Positions 18,094 to 29,301 of a DNA stretch of 64,000 nucleotides are shown piece after piece. Each line of letters starts with the position of its first letter. The stretch's first letter is position 1. The stretch comes from CAJQQK01 sp963696075 (lineage in GTDB: Bacteria; Pseudomonadota; Alphaproteobacteria; Rhizobiales; Hyphomicrobiaceae). The DNA is taken from the NCBI GenBank assembly GCA_963696075.1, contig CAVOJD010000029.1, positions 620,001 through 684,000 of the forward strand. Reading direction: 5' to 3'. The translations under genes and the position numbers were made by a program. Below the pieces are notes generated by a model, which searched no databases, was not told where the DNA came from, and saw only the letters and a list, made by a program, of their open reading frames with translations.

Positions 18094-19221
18094 ATGGCCA
18101 CGACCACGGTTTCAAGCGGCAACGCATCAATCGACACGATCACGACAACCACCGACGATGCCACCGGCAAGATCACCGAGCGCACAGTGAACATGGCCAA
18201 CGGCGTGGTTGTGGTGGCGGACTTCGGTGCCGGCGGCGTCGCAGACGGCGTGATCGATTCGCGAACCTTGATCGACACCCAGGATGCGACCGGGTGGACA
18301 TCGAAGACGACGTTGTATGAAAACGGCGTTATCGCATCACACGTCGTCATCTATGACAACGGCGTTATCGAGACGACGAGCTACGAAGATGGCCGCCGTG
18401 TGTCGGCCACGCTGATCGACACCCAGGACACACAGTCCTATCAGGCTATTCAGCGCACCTACGACATCGAGACCGGCAAGTTGATCCTGACCGAGACGCT
18501 CACGGACACCGACATCACGCTCATCCAGAGCGGCGCTCTCGGCAACGTGTTGCAGAGCACGGCGATTGACGAAGTCTTCCATGGCGGCCGGGGCGTCGAC
18601 ATCTTCAAGTTCGCAGCCCCAAGCGGCCATGACAAGATCGCGCATTTCGCCCAGGGTCAGGACCGCCTTGATCTGACGGCTTATGGCATCTCGACCGTGG
18701 CGGACCTCGACGGCAAAGTGACCGTCAATGGACGCGCCACCACCATCCAGCTCACCGAGCTGAACTCGATCACCCTGATCGACATAGGACCGCTGACCGA
18801 CGCTGACCTCATCTCGGACGGTCCGCCGCCAGCCCCGGCCGTCGTCGCCAATGCCGACATCGCGACCGTCGATGAGAACGCCACCGTAACCGTAGACGTC
18901 GTCGCCAACGACACCATCAATACCGCGAGCGCCCTCCAGATCGACTCCGCCTTGGCCCCTGCCGGCGTCAGCGTCACGGTCGACGATCACGACCTGATCG
19001 TCGATACGGGTGCGGCGTTTGACGGCCTCGCCGATGGCGAAACGACGACCTTTGACGTCGACTATACCGTCAGCGACGGCGCGGGGGCCTCGGATGCCGG
19101 CGATGGAAGACGGCCCGTACATCGTCTGTCAGGACTTGGCGCTCACGTCACGCGCATGCCCGGTGCGTCCAGATGGACTAGTCCCATCAGCGTCTGGCGG
19201 GACTTGGCGCTTTCCAGATAA
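18094..19221 (+). CDS. Truncated paralogue of the neighbouring RTX/VCBS-like secreted protein
   Basis: 375 residues from ATG 18094 (MATTTVSSGN), with GAGG at about 18080-18084. It parallels the next gene along its whole N-terminal part: a beta repeat region (ENGVIASHVVIYDNGVIETT), an RTX/serralysin-like block (FHGGRGVDIFKFA.. GHDKIAHFAQGQDRLDL, about residues 160-200) and a VCBS/Ig-like domain up to DYTVSDGAGASD. There homology stops; the last ~41 residues (from GDGRRPVHRL) are unrelated, Arg-rich and probably translated non-homologous DNA. No signal peptide, so type I export is the likely route, but no type I system is in the window. It may be a partial gene duplicate that is no longer functional, or a shorter secreted variant. 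Confidence 0.6.
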   Translation: MATTTVSSGNASIDTITTTTDDATGKITERTVNMANGVVVVADFGAGGVADGVIDSRTLIDTQDATGWTSKTTLYENGVIASHVVIYDNGVIETTSYEDGRRVSATLIDTQDTQSYQAIQRTYDIETGKLILTETLTDTDITLIQSGALGNVLQSTAIDEVFHGGRGVDIFKFAAPSGHDKIAHFAQGQDRLDLTAYGISTVADLDGKVTVNGRATTIQLTELNSITLIDIGPLTDADLISDGPPPAPAVVANADIATVDENATVTVDVVANDTINTASALQIDSALAPAGVSVTVDDHDLIVDTGAAFDGLADGETTTFDVDYTVSDGAGASDAGDGRRPVHRLSGLGAHVTRMPGASRWTSPISVWRDLALSR

Positions 19222-19588
19222 TTCGCACGATCGAAGCACGCTATCGCCGCAAAGCGCTCACTGAACACATTGTCTTGTGGATGAGCCCACCATTCAAAAC
19301 AGAATGACTGCGGTTTATTGCGAATACACCCTAACCTGCATTTAGATTCGGGTTATCGCCAATATCCGGCAAAAGCCGGACGCGTCGAGAATGGCGATCG
19401 AATAAGAAGACCGGCTCATTCAAGCCGCCCGAATCAGCGTGGCATAATCGGCACGTTTGAAATTCACTCGCGTAAGTCGGCATTTTTCGAGTTGCTTTAA
19501 TCAGTTGTCAGAGTCTTATCCTACTAAATAGGGGATATGCGATTCATGCATGTTTCGTGTTTCATTCCCACATCTATGGGGGCTAGAG
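19222..19588. other. AT-richer intergenic region between the two paralogues
   Basis: No convincing gene. Markedly less GC-rich than the flanks, with the last 80 bp AT-rich and likely holding the promoter of the gene at 19589. A roughly 70-codon open stretch on the minus strand (about 19365 down to 19155) lacks a good start and is not called. Confidence 0.5.
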
Positions 19589-21376
19589 ATGGCAACAACG
19601 ACGGTAGCGAGCGGAAATCCAACAATTGATACGATCACGACCATCATCGATGATCTAACCGGCATGCTCCTCCAGCGGAGTGTGCATTTCGCGAATGGCG
19701 TTGTCGCTGTCGCGCAGTTCGATGAAAATGGCATGCTCGTTTCCCGCACCCTGACCGACCCGGGGAATTCGGCGAAATGGGCGAGCAAGACCTTTCTTTA
19801 TGAAAACGGCGAACCCGTTTCTGAAAGCGTCACGTTCGACAACGGTGTCGTCAAGCAGACGCGGTATGAGGCTGGCCAACGCGTCTCAACGACCTTTGTG
19901 GACCACGACAACACGCAGTCCTATCAGTGGATCGAACGAACCTTTGATCCGGAGACCGGCAAGCTGGCGCTCACCCGGACGCTGAACGACAGTGGCATCA
20001 TGCTTGTCCAGGCCGGCCATCAAGGTCACGTGCTCGAAAGTACAGAGCGCGATGAATCGCTCCACGGCGGCCGCGGCGAGGACGTCTTCGTATTCGCCCC
20101 GGGTAGCGGCCACGACAAGATTGCTCACTTCACGCAGGGCCAGGACCGCCTCGACCTGACGGGTTACGGGATCTTCTCCGCCGCCGACCTCGAGGGCAAG
20201 GTGACGGTCCACGGCCGCGTCACGACGATCCAGCTGACACCCGACGATTCGATCAAGCTGATCGGCTACCATATCGGTCCGCTGACGGATGCCGATCTGG
20301 TGTCAGACGGGGTGGGGCCGGAGACTGAAATTATTGCGGCCCCCGATGTGGCCGAGGTCACTGAGAACGGTGTCGTGCCGGTCGACGTCCTCGACAACGA
20401 CACGATCATCAACGGTGCCGGCGGACAGGGCGAGCTCCAGATCGTATCCGCTCTGGCGCCCGCCGGCGTCACCGCCACACCCGACGACGGGCTTCTGGTC
20501 GTGGACACGGGCACTGCGTTCGATAGCCTCGCCGAGGGTGAACGAACCACGTTTGATGTGACCTACACGGTCAGTGATGGCGCCGGCCATTTCGATGACG
20601 CCATCCTCACTGTGTCCGTCACCGGGGTGAATGACGCCCCCGAGTTCACAGCCGACAGTTTTTCCTTCGGGCCGGTCTCTGAGAATCTGTTGCCGGGCGC
20701 AGTCGTCGGGCAGGTCAGTGCCAGTGATGTTGATTCGGCAGACAGCCAGTATTACGAGTTCGCGAATGGCACCCAGATGGCTGGTGCATTCGGTCTGGAT
20801 CGCGGCACCGGCGTGATCACGACCAATGCCGTCCTCGACTACGAGACGGCCCAGAGCCACGCGCTGGAGGTTGTCGTGCGCGACCGTGACAACGGCGGCC
20901 TGACCGACACGGCGACAGTGAACGTGACGGTGGGAGATCTCCCCGATACGGCGGACCCGCTCTATGCCGGCCAACTCACGAGCCCCGGAACCGTGACCGG
21001 CTCACTTGGCGCAGACGGCGAGGTCGACAGCACCGATCCAGCCTACAGTGACTATTGGCAATTGGCGCTAAGTGCGGGGCAGACGGTCAGCGTCCAGGTC
21101 AACCGGTTGGAAAATGACTTTGATCCCTCGCTCTGGGTCATCGCCGGCGTTGTCACCGACCCGGTTGCTCAATTCGGAAGCGCTTTCGAGACCAGCGACC
21201 CCGGCGTCGTTGGGTTTGCCGACGACGAAATCCCACATGTAGGCCCCTTCGGCGATCCCTTCCTGGAATTCACGGCGGCGACGGCCGGTGACTATACGAT
21301 TGTCGTCACGAATTATCTGAGCGGCCCCGATACGGGCGGCGATGGGGTGTTCGACTACAGTCTCATCATCGCCTAG
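19589..21376 (+). CDS. Multidomain secreted/surface protein: RTX-like, VCBS, cadherin and PPC-like domains
   Basis: 595 residues from ATG 19589 (MATTTVASGN), with GGGGGCT just upstream. Order: beta repeats (about 1-150); an RTX/serralysin-type block LHGGRGEDVFVFAPGSGHDK..FTQGQDRLDL (about 155-200); a VCBS/Ig-like domain ending VTYTVSDGAG..VTGVNDAPEF (about 255-355); a cadherin-like domain with LDYETAQSHALEVVVRDRDNG (about 358-450); and a C-terminal PPC-like domain (DYWQLALSAGQTVSVQVNRL .. AATAGDYTIVVTNY, about 470-595). These are extracellular calcium-binding or adhesion folds. No N-terminal signal, suggesting type I secretion. Full-length partner of the truncated gene just upstream. Substrate or target unknown. 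Confidence 0.8.
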   Translation: MATTTVASGNPTIDTITTIIDDLTGMLLQRSVHFANGVVAVAQFDENGMLVSRTLTDPGNSAKWASKTFLYENGEPVSESVTFDNGVVKQTRYEAGQRVSTTFVDHDNTQSYQWIERTFDPETGKLALTRTLNDSGIMLVQAGHQGHVLESTERDESLHGGRGEDVFVFAPGSGHDKIAHFTQGQDRLDLTGYGIFSAADLEGKVTVHGRVTTIQLTPDDSIKLIGYHIGPLTDADLVSDGVGPETEIIAAPDVAEVTENGVVPVDVLDNDTIINGAGGQGELQIVSALAPAGVTATPDDGLLVVDTGTAFDSLAEGERTTFDVTYTVSDGAGHFDDAILTVSVTGVNDAPEFTADSFSFGPVSENLLPGAVVGQVSASDVDSADSQYYEFANGTQMAGAFGLDRGTGVITTNAVLDYETAQSHALEVVVRDRDNGGLTDTATVNVTVGDLPDTADPLYAGQLTSPGTVTGSLGADGEVDSTDPAYSDYWQLALSAGQTVSVQVNRLENDFDPSLWVIAGVVTDPVAQFGSAFETSDPGVVGFADDEIPHVGPFGDPFLEFTAATAGDYTIVVTNYLSGPDTGGDGVFDYSLIIA

Positions 21377-21443
21377 CCGCGGCGCGGTTGCGACAGCGCC
21401 CCGCCCCGAACGGCAACGCAACGCAACGCGTGAATGACGACAA

Positions 21444-21473
21444 GGGATGCCTGGGCGATCGCTCCGGCATCCC
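21444..21473. terminator. Hairpin between convergent genes
   Basis: GGGATGCC (21444-21451) pairs with GGCATCCC (21466-21473), immediately beyond the stop of the minus-strand PqiA-type gene and about 70 bp past the plus-strand secreted protein. The loop can pair further (GCGATCGC). No strong T tract on either side, so a bidirectional terminator is likely but not proven. Confidence 0.45.
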
Positions 21474-22554
21474 TATTCGTTTGGGGTCGCTTTTGACGTC
21501 TTCCGCGCCCGCTTCACGCCCGCCACCGAGTTCGCCCACCCGTACGCGAACATCGTCATGAGGACGGAGGCGGCGAAGAAATAGACGCCGGGCTGGACGT
21601 CGGCTTCGGTGTAGCCGGATGAGTTGACGTAGAAGATCAACAGCGCCAGCACCATCACGTCGGTCATCGAATAGCGCCCGAGCCATTCCATCGCCCGGAA
21701 CGAGCGCTGGCGGAATTCATGCGGCAGGTCCGGTGAGGTGACAAGTGTGAGCAGGTAGAACAGCTTCAGGAACGGGAACAGCACCGAGAACGCGAACACG
21801 ACGGCGCACAGAAAGTATTCCTGGTTCTGGTAGAGCGCGTAGATGATCGTCGCGATCGAATGCTCATTGGTCCACACGTAGACGGTCGTGAACTTGATGA
21901 CGGGCAACGTCACGCCGAGCGCGAAGAAGACGGTGGCGAGAATGATGAGCAGGCTGAGGATGACGTTGCGAGCGGCGAATAGGCCCGTGGCGTCTGGCCG
22001 TCGGACGACGTCTCATCTTGAACACCGAGTGCGGCGGCGGCCGGTTGCGTCGTCTCCCGCACGGTGTCGCCCCGGAGCCATGAATAGGAGAGGATCATCA
22101 GGACGACGGCGGCAGTGAAGAAATAAACCCCAGTCAGGCTGGCGGCATCATAGACGCCCTGGCTCTTGATGAAGAAGATCATCAGCGCCATCACCAGGAC
22201 GTCGTGCATCGACCACTTGCCAAGCCACTCGAGCGCCCGCAGGCGAAAGCCGAGTTTCTCGATCTCGGCCGCCGGCAGCGTCGAGACGACGACGAGATAG
22301 AAGAGTTTCAGGACGGGAAAGACGATCGAGAACAACAGCACGGTGAAGCCGAGAAAGAGCTGGTTCTCCTTGATCAGAACCCACACCGTCGTGATCAGCG
22401 AGTGTTCCGACGACCAGAACACGAACCGGGTGAGCTTGATCATCGGCTGGCTGACACCGAGCGCGAGGCACACGCTAGCCGCCACGATCGCCATGCTCAA
22501 CAGAAAGCGTCGCCCGCCGATCCCGCGCGGCGCCACCTGATTGTCCCGCTCCAA
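21473..22554 (-). pseudogene. Two-domain PqiA-type membrane protein, interrupted by a frameshift
   Basis: Two PqiA (paraquat-inducible protein A) domains occur in different frames. The first (start 22554, residues about 18-165) has MIKLTRFVFWSSEHS, PVLKLFYLVVVS and ALEWLGKWSMHDVLVMALMI; the second (down to 21473) repeats this as VIKFTTVYVWTNEHS, PFLKLFYLLTLV and AMEWLGRYSMTDVMVLALLI. In the first frame translation decays after about residue 195 into Ser-rich nonsense. In the -1 frame the same DNA encodes AARNVILSLLIILATVFFAL, the missing first helix of domain two, with no start codon. So one base is missing between about 21960 and 22013. PqiA-type proteins act in envelope lipid transport with MCE proteins; no MCE gene is nearby. 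Confidence 0.8.
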
Positions 22555-22673
22555 CTCACCATGCCCTCAAGATAGTGCGCCGCCCGGGCCACGTTATGAC
22601 CGGACGGCGACAAAACTATCATGATCGGTTAAGAAGCCCGATGAGGGTCGCTGCAACGCAGGGCAGGCGTCGA

Positions 22674-23024
22674 TCAAGCCAGCGCGGACTTCTGACGTGC
22701 GACGCCCTTCTGGTCGAGCAGGTCCTGCAACTCGCCCTGCTCATACATCTCACGCACGATATCGCAGCCGCCAACGAACTCGCCCTTGACGTAGAGCTGG
22801 GGGATCGTCGGCCAGCTCGAGAATTCCTTGACGCCTTCGCGCACGCTCATGTCTTCGAGCACATTGATGTCTTTCGCCTCGACACCGACGAGCTGCATGA
22901 TCTGGGCAACCTGAGCCGAGAACCCGCACTGGGGAAACTGCATCGTGCCCTTCATGAAGAGGACGACGTCGTTGTTGGCGACGAGTTGACGGAGATGATC
23001 CTGGACGGCCTGGTGGTCATTCAT
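22674..23024 (-). CDS. grxD: Monothiol glutaredoxin, Grx4/GrxD family
   Basis: 116 residues from ATG 23024 (a GTG two codons upstream is an alternative with better spacing to AAAGG). The CGFS active site lies in MQFPQCGFSAQVAQIM, after KGT (VLFMKGTM), with the glutathione-binding WPTIPQLYVKGEFVGGCDI. Monothiol CGFS glutaredoxins carry a bridging [2Fe-2S] cluster and hand it on, commonly together with BolA, whose gene lies immediately upstream on the same strand (gap about 135 bp). Confidence 0.95.
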   Translation of the reverse strand: MNDHQAVQDHLRQLVANNDVVLFMKGTMQFPQCGFSAQVAQIMQLVGVEAKDINVLEDMSVREGVKEFSSWPTIPQLYVKGEFVGGCDIVREMYEQGELQDLLDQKGVARQKSALA

Positions 23025-23160
23025 TGGCACTGCAACCTTTCGTTGGCATCGCGGAGGGCCGGAGCGCGCGTCACCGGCTGATCATGGAACTGAACTTGTG
23101 GGCGATGAGACAAACTGTCAACGCCCGCCATCGGATTTAGCAAATCGGAGACGGCGCAAA

Positions 23161-23397
23161 CTAGGCGTCCGGCGCAGCGGTCGTCAGCGCGAGGGCGTGC
23201 AGCACGTCCCCCATCCGTCCGCCGAGCGCCTGATAGACCATCTGGTGCTGTTGGACGCGGCTCTTGCCGGCGAACTGGGCCGAGACGACGTGAGCGGCAT
23301 AATGGTCCCCGTCGCCGGCGAGATCGCGGATCTCGATGGCGGCATCGGGCAGGGCTTCCTTGATCAGACGCTCAATTTCGCCTGCTTCCATGGGCAT
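23161..23397 (-). CDS. BolA/IbaG family protein
   Basis: 78 residues from ATG 23397 (AAGGAA seven bases upstream); the frame is open further up but reads through non-coding DNA. Short BolA fold: EIERLIKEALPDAAIEIRDLAGDGDHYAAHVVS, then FAGKSRVQQHQMVYQAL and LHALALTT. The conserved C-terminal-helix His (QQHQ) is present; the region equivalent to the BolA/IbaG loop has GDGDHY, closer to IbaG/BolA2 types. Partner of the adjacent monothiol glutaredoxin in Fe-S cluster handling; the neighbourhood supports this. Confidence 0.92.
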   Translation of the reverse strand: MPMEAGEIERLIKEALPDAAIEIRDLAGDGDHYAAHVVSAQFAGKSRVQQHQMVYQALGGRMGDVLHALALTTAAPDA

Positions 23398-23506
23398 GGG
23401 ACGGTTCCTTGAAGACAACGGGAGTTTGTGAACAACGCATCTCGCACGATAATGGTGACATGCCGCTTCAGAATCAACCAACCGAACGGACAAAGGCGTC
23501 GAGCTG

Positions 23507-24502
23507 ATGGGCCCCGGATATCGAATCAATCGCGCCGGTGTCATGATCGCGCTGGCTGCAGCGCTCGCTGTCGCGGTGTTTGGCCTGACCGGAGCCGGTA
23601 GTGCCCTCAGAAGCGCGCTTTCCCCGAGCGGATGGGGGGCTGACTTTGAGCGCGTCGACATCCCGAGCCCGGTCGATGGCGCGGCTCAGCCGGCCTACCT
23701 TTATAAGAGCCCCGCACCAGAACCGCGTCCACTGGTCGTCAGCCTGCATGAATGGTCCCATACCTTCGCCTATCCCGATCCCCTGGCAGCCCTGGTGAAG
23801 GCCGAAGGCTGGCACTACATCCGGCCCGATTTCCGGGGCCCGAACAAGACGCCGAAGGCCTGCCTCAGCGATCTTGCGCTGTCTGACATAGAGGCGGCCA
23901 TTGACTTCGCCCGCGCCCGCGTCCCGGTCGATCCCGCGAACATTTTCATCGTTGGCGTGTCGGGCGGCGGCTATGCAGCACTCGGCGCCTATCTGCGCCT
24001 GAATACCCCGATCAAGGCAGTGCTGGCCTGGGCCGCGATCAGCGATCTGGCGGACTGGTATTTCCAGTCCCGCAACAAAGGCACGAAGTACGCAGACGAC
24101 ATCATCAAATGCACCTCGAATACCCAGAGCTTCTGCCGCGCGTGCGCCGAAGCGCGTTCTCCCCTCCACATGGCGAAACGTCCCCTTCCGGCGACGACGC
24201 TGGAAATTTACGCCGGCATCCATGACGGCCATTCCGGCAGTGTTCCGATCGTCCACTCGATCGCGTTCTTCAACAAGGTGGCCGAACTTCGAGGCGATAC
24301 CTCAGCGATTGTCGCCGCGCCGGACATTGTCCGCCTCCTGACGCGAACCGTGGACCCCGCCCGCTTCGATCACCGCATCGCCGGTCGCGCCGTCTATCTG
24401 AATCGCCGGGCGGGGCCGGTCTCCGTCACGATCTTCGAGGGCGGACACGAGATCCTCCATCACCACACGATCGCCCGCCTGCGCCAGCACATCGCGCGCT
24501 GA
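23507..24502 (+). CDS. Alpha/beta hydrolase, probably exported or membrane-anchored
   Basis: 331 residues. Residues about 10-32 form a signal peptide or anchor (MIALAAALAVAVFGLTGAG). Catalytic elements of a peptidase S9-like hydrolase: oxyanion strand PLVVSLHEWSH, nucleophile elbow GVSGGGYAALGAY, an acid candidate in GIHDGHSGS, and the catalytic His in FEGGHEI near the C-terminus. Two Cys (IIKCTSN, CRACAEA) may form a disulfide. Substrate unknown; the fold suggests an esterase or peptidase. It is divergent from bolA and converges with the acyltransferase; both interrupt the pur-bolA-grxD neighbourhood. Confidence 0.78.
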   Translation: MGPGYRINRAGVMIALAAALAVAVFGLTGAGSALRSALSPSGWGADFERVDIPSPVDGAAQPAYLYKSPAPEPRPLVVSLHEWSHTFAYPDPLAALVKAEGWHYIRPDFRGPNKTPKACLSDLALSDIEAAIDFARARVPVDPANIFIVGVSGGGYAALGAYLRLNTPIKAVLAWAAISDLADWYFQSRNKGTKYADDIIKCTSNTQSFCRACAEARSPLHMAKRPLPATTLEIYAGIHDGHSGSVPIVHSIAFFNKVAELRGDTSAIVAAPDIVRLLTRTVDPARFDHRIAGRAVYLNRRAGPVSVTIFEGGHEILHHHTIARLRQHIAR

Positions 24503-24604
24503 GGACATTGGGACAGATCGTTTTTTGGCGGGTGAGGCGCGGGCCGTTCATGCGCGCCACCAAGAGAGAGCACCACGTCCGGACCGGCTCCGCAAGGTGA
24601 TGCT

Positions 24605-25704
24605 CTAGGAGGTGGCGAGGCCGCGCGGGCGCCCCGATAACAGTGCGCGCTGCAGGAGCGTCTTTCCCGGGACCTCGACGGTCCGATAAATGAGGACGGC
24701 AGCGCCAATCAGACCGGCCACGATTGCGCCCACCAAGATCAACTGGACAAACACGGGCAACGCTGGATCGATCTGCGAAATCAGCGTGACGCCGATCTTC
24801 TGGTGAAGCAGATACAGCGGATAGCTCGACAGCCCGATCAACTGCAGGGTCCGGGCTCCCGGGATATCGAACGTCTGGGGACGCAGCACAAAGGTCGCGA
24901 ACAGCCCTAGGTTGAGGCAGGCAAAGGCGAGCGCAATCCATGCCTTGTCAAATGATTTCGCCGACAGCGGCATGTAGGCAGCGAGGAACAGCGCCACCAG
25001 CACGAGGCTGACATAGGTGAAGCGATCACCGCGTTGATCGTAGATCCGATAGAACAGAATGCCCGCGACGAACCAGGCGAGATGGCGGCTGATGAAGAGG
25101 AAGTCGATAACCTTTGCAAGCGACGGCGCACCGATCAGGTGGCTCGTGAGATAGAGCGCGATTGCAATCGCGGCAAAGACGACGACATAGACCTCGAAAC
25201 GCTCCTTGAAGAGGAAATAGAAGACACACGCCCAGGCATAGAACCGGACTTCGACAAACAGCGTCCAGTAGGCATTGTCGATGTACTGGACATCGCCATC
25301 GACCCATGTCCAAAGCGCTGGCGCGGTGAAGGTCCAGGAGGGCAGGAAGTCGACCAGTTTGGCGTCGAACGCCGCCGTGGGCACCATGTAGTTGATGATC
25401 ACGAAGGTGGTGACCGAGCACACCAGCATCGCAGGCACGAGCCGCGCAATCCGCTTGGCGGTAAAATCCACCGGGCTGGCGCATCGCCTGAGCGTCAGTG
25501 ATATGACGAAGCCCGAAACGATAAAGAATAATTCGACGCCGAAATGCCCGCCTTGGAACACGCCCCAGTCCGCGAAAGTATCGCCGTAAGGTAGAGGTTG
25601 ACGTCGCTCTTAGGCAGCGTCCAGCGATTGAAGAAATGGTAGCCCAGAACGGACAGAACGGCGATCGCGCGAAGCGTATCGAGATGACCAATCCTGTTCG
25701 ACAT
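24605..25704 (-). pseudogene. Acyltransferase 3 (OafA/YrhL-type) membrane protein, frameshifted
   Basis: The N-terminus (start 25704) has the family hallmark HLDTLRAIAVLSVLGYHFF, then runs out of frame near 25590. The continuing frame carries WGVFQGGHFGVELFFIVSGF and about nine further hydrophobic segments to 24605. Adding one base to the GG at 25590-25591 (to GGG) joins them seamlessly as ..DVNLYPYGDTFADWGVF. These integral membrane enzymes O-acylate surface polysaccharides or lipids. The active-site His of the first helix (GYHFF) is intact. Base composition is less GC-rich than the pur genes beside it, which may mark an acquired gene. Status: pseudogene, or a sequencing error in a homopolymer. 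Confidence 0.85.
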
Positions 25705-25891
25705 CAGCAGAACCTTACGCAGACAACACACCGCCCATTTTGATGCTCGAAGCATCCACAACCTTGGTATGGCTTCAGGCATATATTTCGGCCTGTCAAA
25801 CGAGACGACAATCTCGTGACATTTTTCGCGGCGTGGCGTGGCGGAAACGGCGCGTCGGCCTTGGGCCCGTTTGCCGTGAGAGCCTTGACCG

Positions 25892-28110
<2,219 letters not shown>

Positions 28111-28114
<4 letters not shown>

Positions 28115-28812
28115 GCTGAAACGCCGGCGAGGCTTTCCGCGATGCTCTCGAAGACGGCGCGCCCGTCATCGCCGCCAAGGGCGGCTTCGAACAGGCGTTC
28201 CGGATGCGGCATCATGCCAACGATACGCCGCGTCTCATCCGCAATGCCCGCGATATTGCGCTGCGAGCCATTGAGGTTGGACGCCGGTGTCACCGACCCG
28301 TCTGCCGCGCAATAGCGCACCACCACCCGCCCCTCGCCCTCGAGCCGGTCGAGCGTTGCCGCGTCAGCGAAATAATTGCCATCATGGTGGGCGACGGGAA
28401 TGCGGATCACTTGGCCGCGCTGATAGCCGCCGGTAAACGGCGTGTCGGTCTGCTCGATCCTGAGGTGGACGTCGCGGCAGATGTAGTTGAGCGAGGCGTT
28501 GCGCATCAGGACGCCGGGCAGCAGCCCGCTCTCGCACAGGATCTGGAAGCCGTTGCAGATGCCAAGCACCGGGACGCCGGCCTTGGCCCGTTCGATGACA
28601 TGCGCCATGACGGGAGATTTGGCCGCCATCGCGCCGGGGCGCAGATAATCGCCGTATGAGAAGCCGCCCGGCAGCACGATCAGATCGGTGGCGCTGAACG
28701 TCGTCTCGCCGTGCCAGACCATGTCGACCTTGGCGCCCGCAGCCTTCTCGAGCGCAACCTTGATGTCACGGTCGCAGTTGGAGCCGGGAAAGACGATGAC
28801 GGTACTTTTCAT
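28111..28812 (-). CDS. purQ: Phosphoribosylformylglycinamidine synthase, glutaminase subunit PurQ
   Basis: 233 residues, a class I glutamine amidotransferase. The N-terminus VIVFPGSNCDRD is diagnostic for PurQ; the catalytic Cys is in VLGICNGFQIL and the His/Glu pair in MMPHPERLFE. It supplies ammonia to PurL. Coupled to purL by a 4-bp overlap and 6 bp behind purS. Confidence 0.98.
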
Positions 28813-28818
28813 GGCCCC

Positions 28819-29058
28819 TCACACGAGTTCGATCCGATAGTTTTCAATGACCGTATTGGCCAGCAGCGCCTCGCACATGCGCTCGACATCCTGGCGCGCC
28901 TTGTCGCGATCCGCTTCGCCAAGCTCGATCTCGATGATCTTGCCCTGCCGGACCGCGCCAACACCCTCAAAGCCGAGGCCGCCGAGCGCCCCCTCGATCG
29001 CCTTGCCCTGAGGGTCGAGCACGCCCGCCTTCAGCATGATTTCGATCCGTGCCTTCAT
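28819..29058 (-). CDS. purS: Phosphoribosylformylglycinamidine synthase, subunit PurS
   Basis: 79 residues, the small subunit that bridges PurQ and PurL. KARIEIMLKAGVLDPQGKAIEGALGGLGF is the family N-terminus and VIENYRIELV the typical C-terminus. It lies 6 bp upstream of purQ on the same strand. Confidence 0.97.
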   Translation of the reverse strand: MKARIEIMLKAGVLDPQGKAIEGALGGLGFEGVGAVRQGKIIEIELGEADRDKARQDVERMCEALLANTVIENYRIELV

Positions 29059-29301
29059 CGTGTGGGCCTCATCGCCTTGTCCCTCATCGCTCTGTCATGG
29101 AACCGCGGAACCACCCTGGAACCGTGGAACCACCACCGTGGAACCGTGCCCGCGCGGTCGCCCGCGCGCGATTTCGAGCGAGGGATAAAGGAATTTCAGC
29201 CGCACGTCACCGCTGAAAGGCGCGGCAATGCGCCTTCCTCCACCATCGCGATCGTCGCACCGGATCTGGAGGCGACGGCCGCGTGAGGCCGTCGTCCCGT
29301 T
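29059..29301 (-). repeat. purC-purS spacer with short imperfect tandem repeats
   Basis: Two 18-bp copies, TGGAACCGCGGAACCACC (29098-29115) and TGGAACCGTGGAACCACC (29117-29134), followed by a 10-bp partial copy (29139-29148). No coding frame. The spacer is unusually long for an otherwise tight operon, so a second promoter or processing site here is possible. Confidence 0.7.

Noticed and set aside
19155..19365. ~70-codon minus-strand open stretch behind the first paralogue
   Set aside because: Protein-like in places (ERFAAIACFDRANYLESA) but has no plausible start; possibly chance or a decayed fragment.
21960..22013. Programmed ribosomal frameshift in the PqiA-type gene
   Set aside because: No slippery heptamer or downstream stem is visible; a missing base is simpler.
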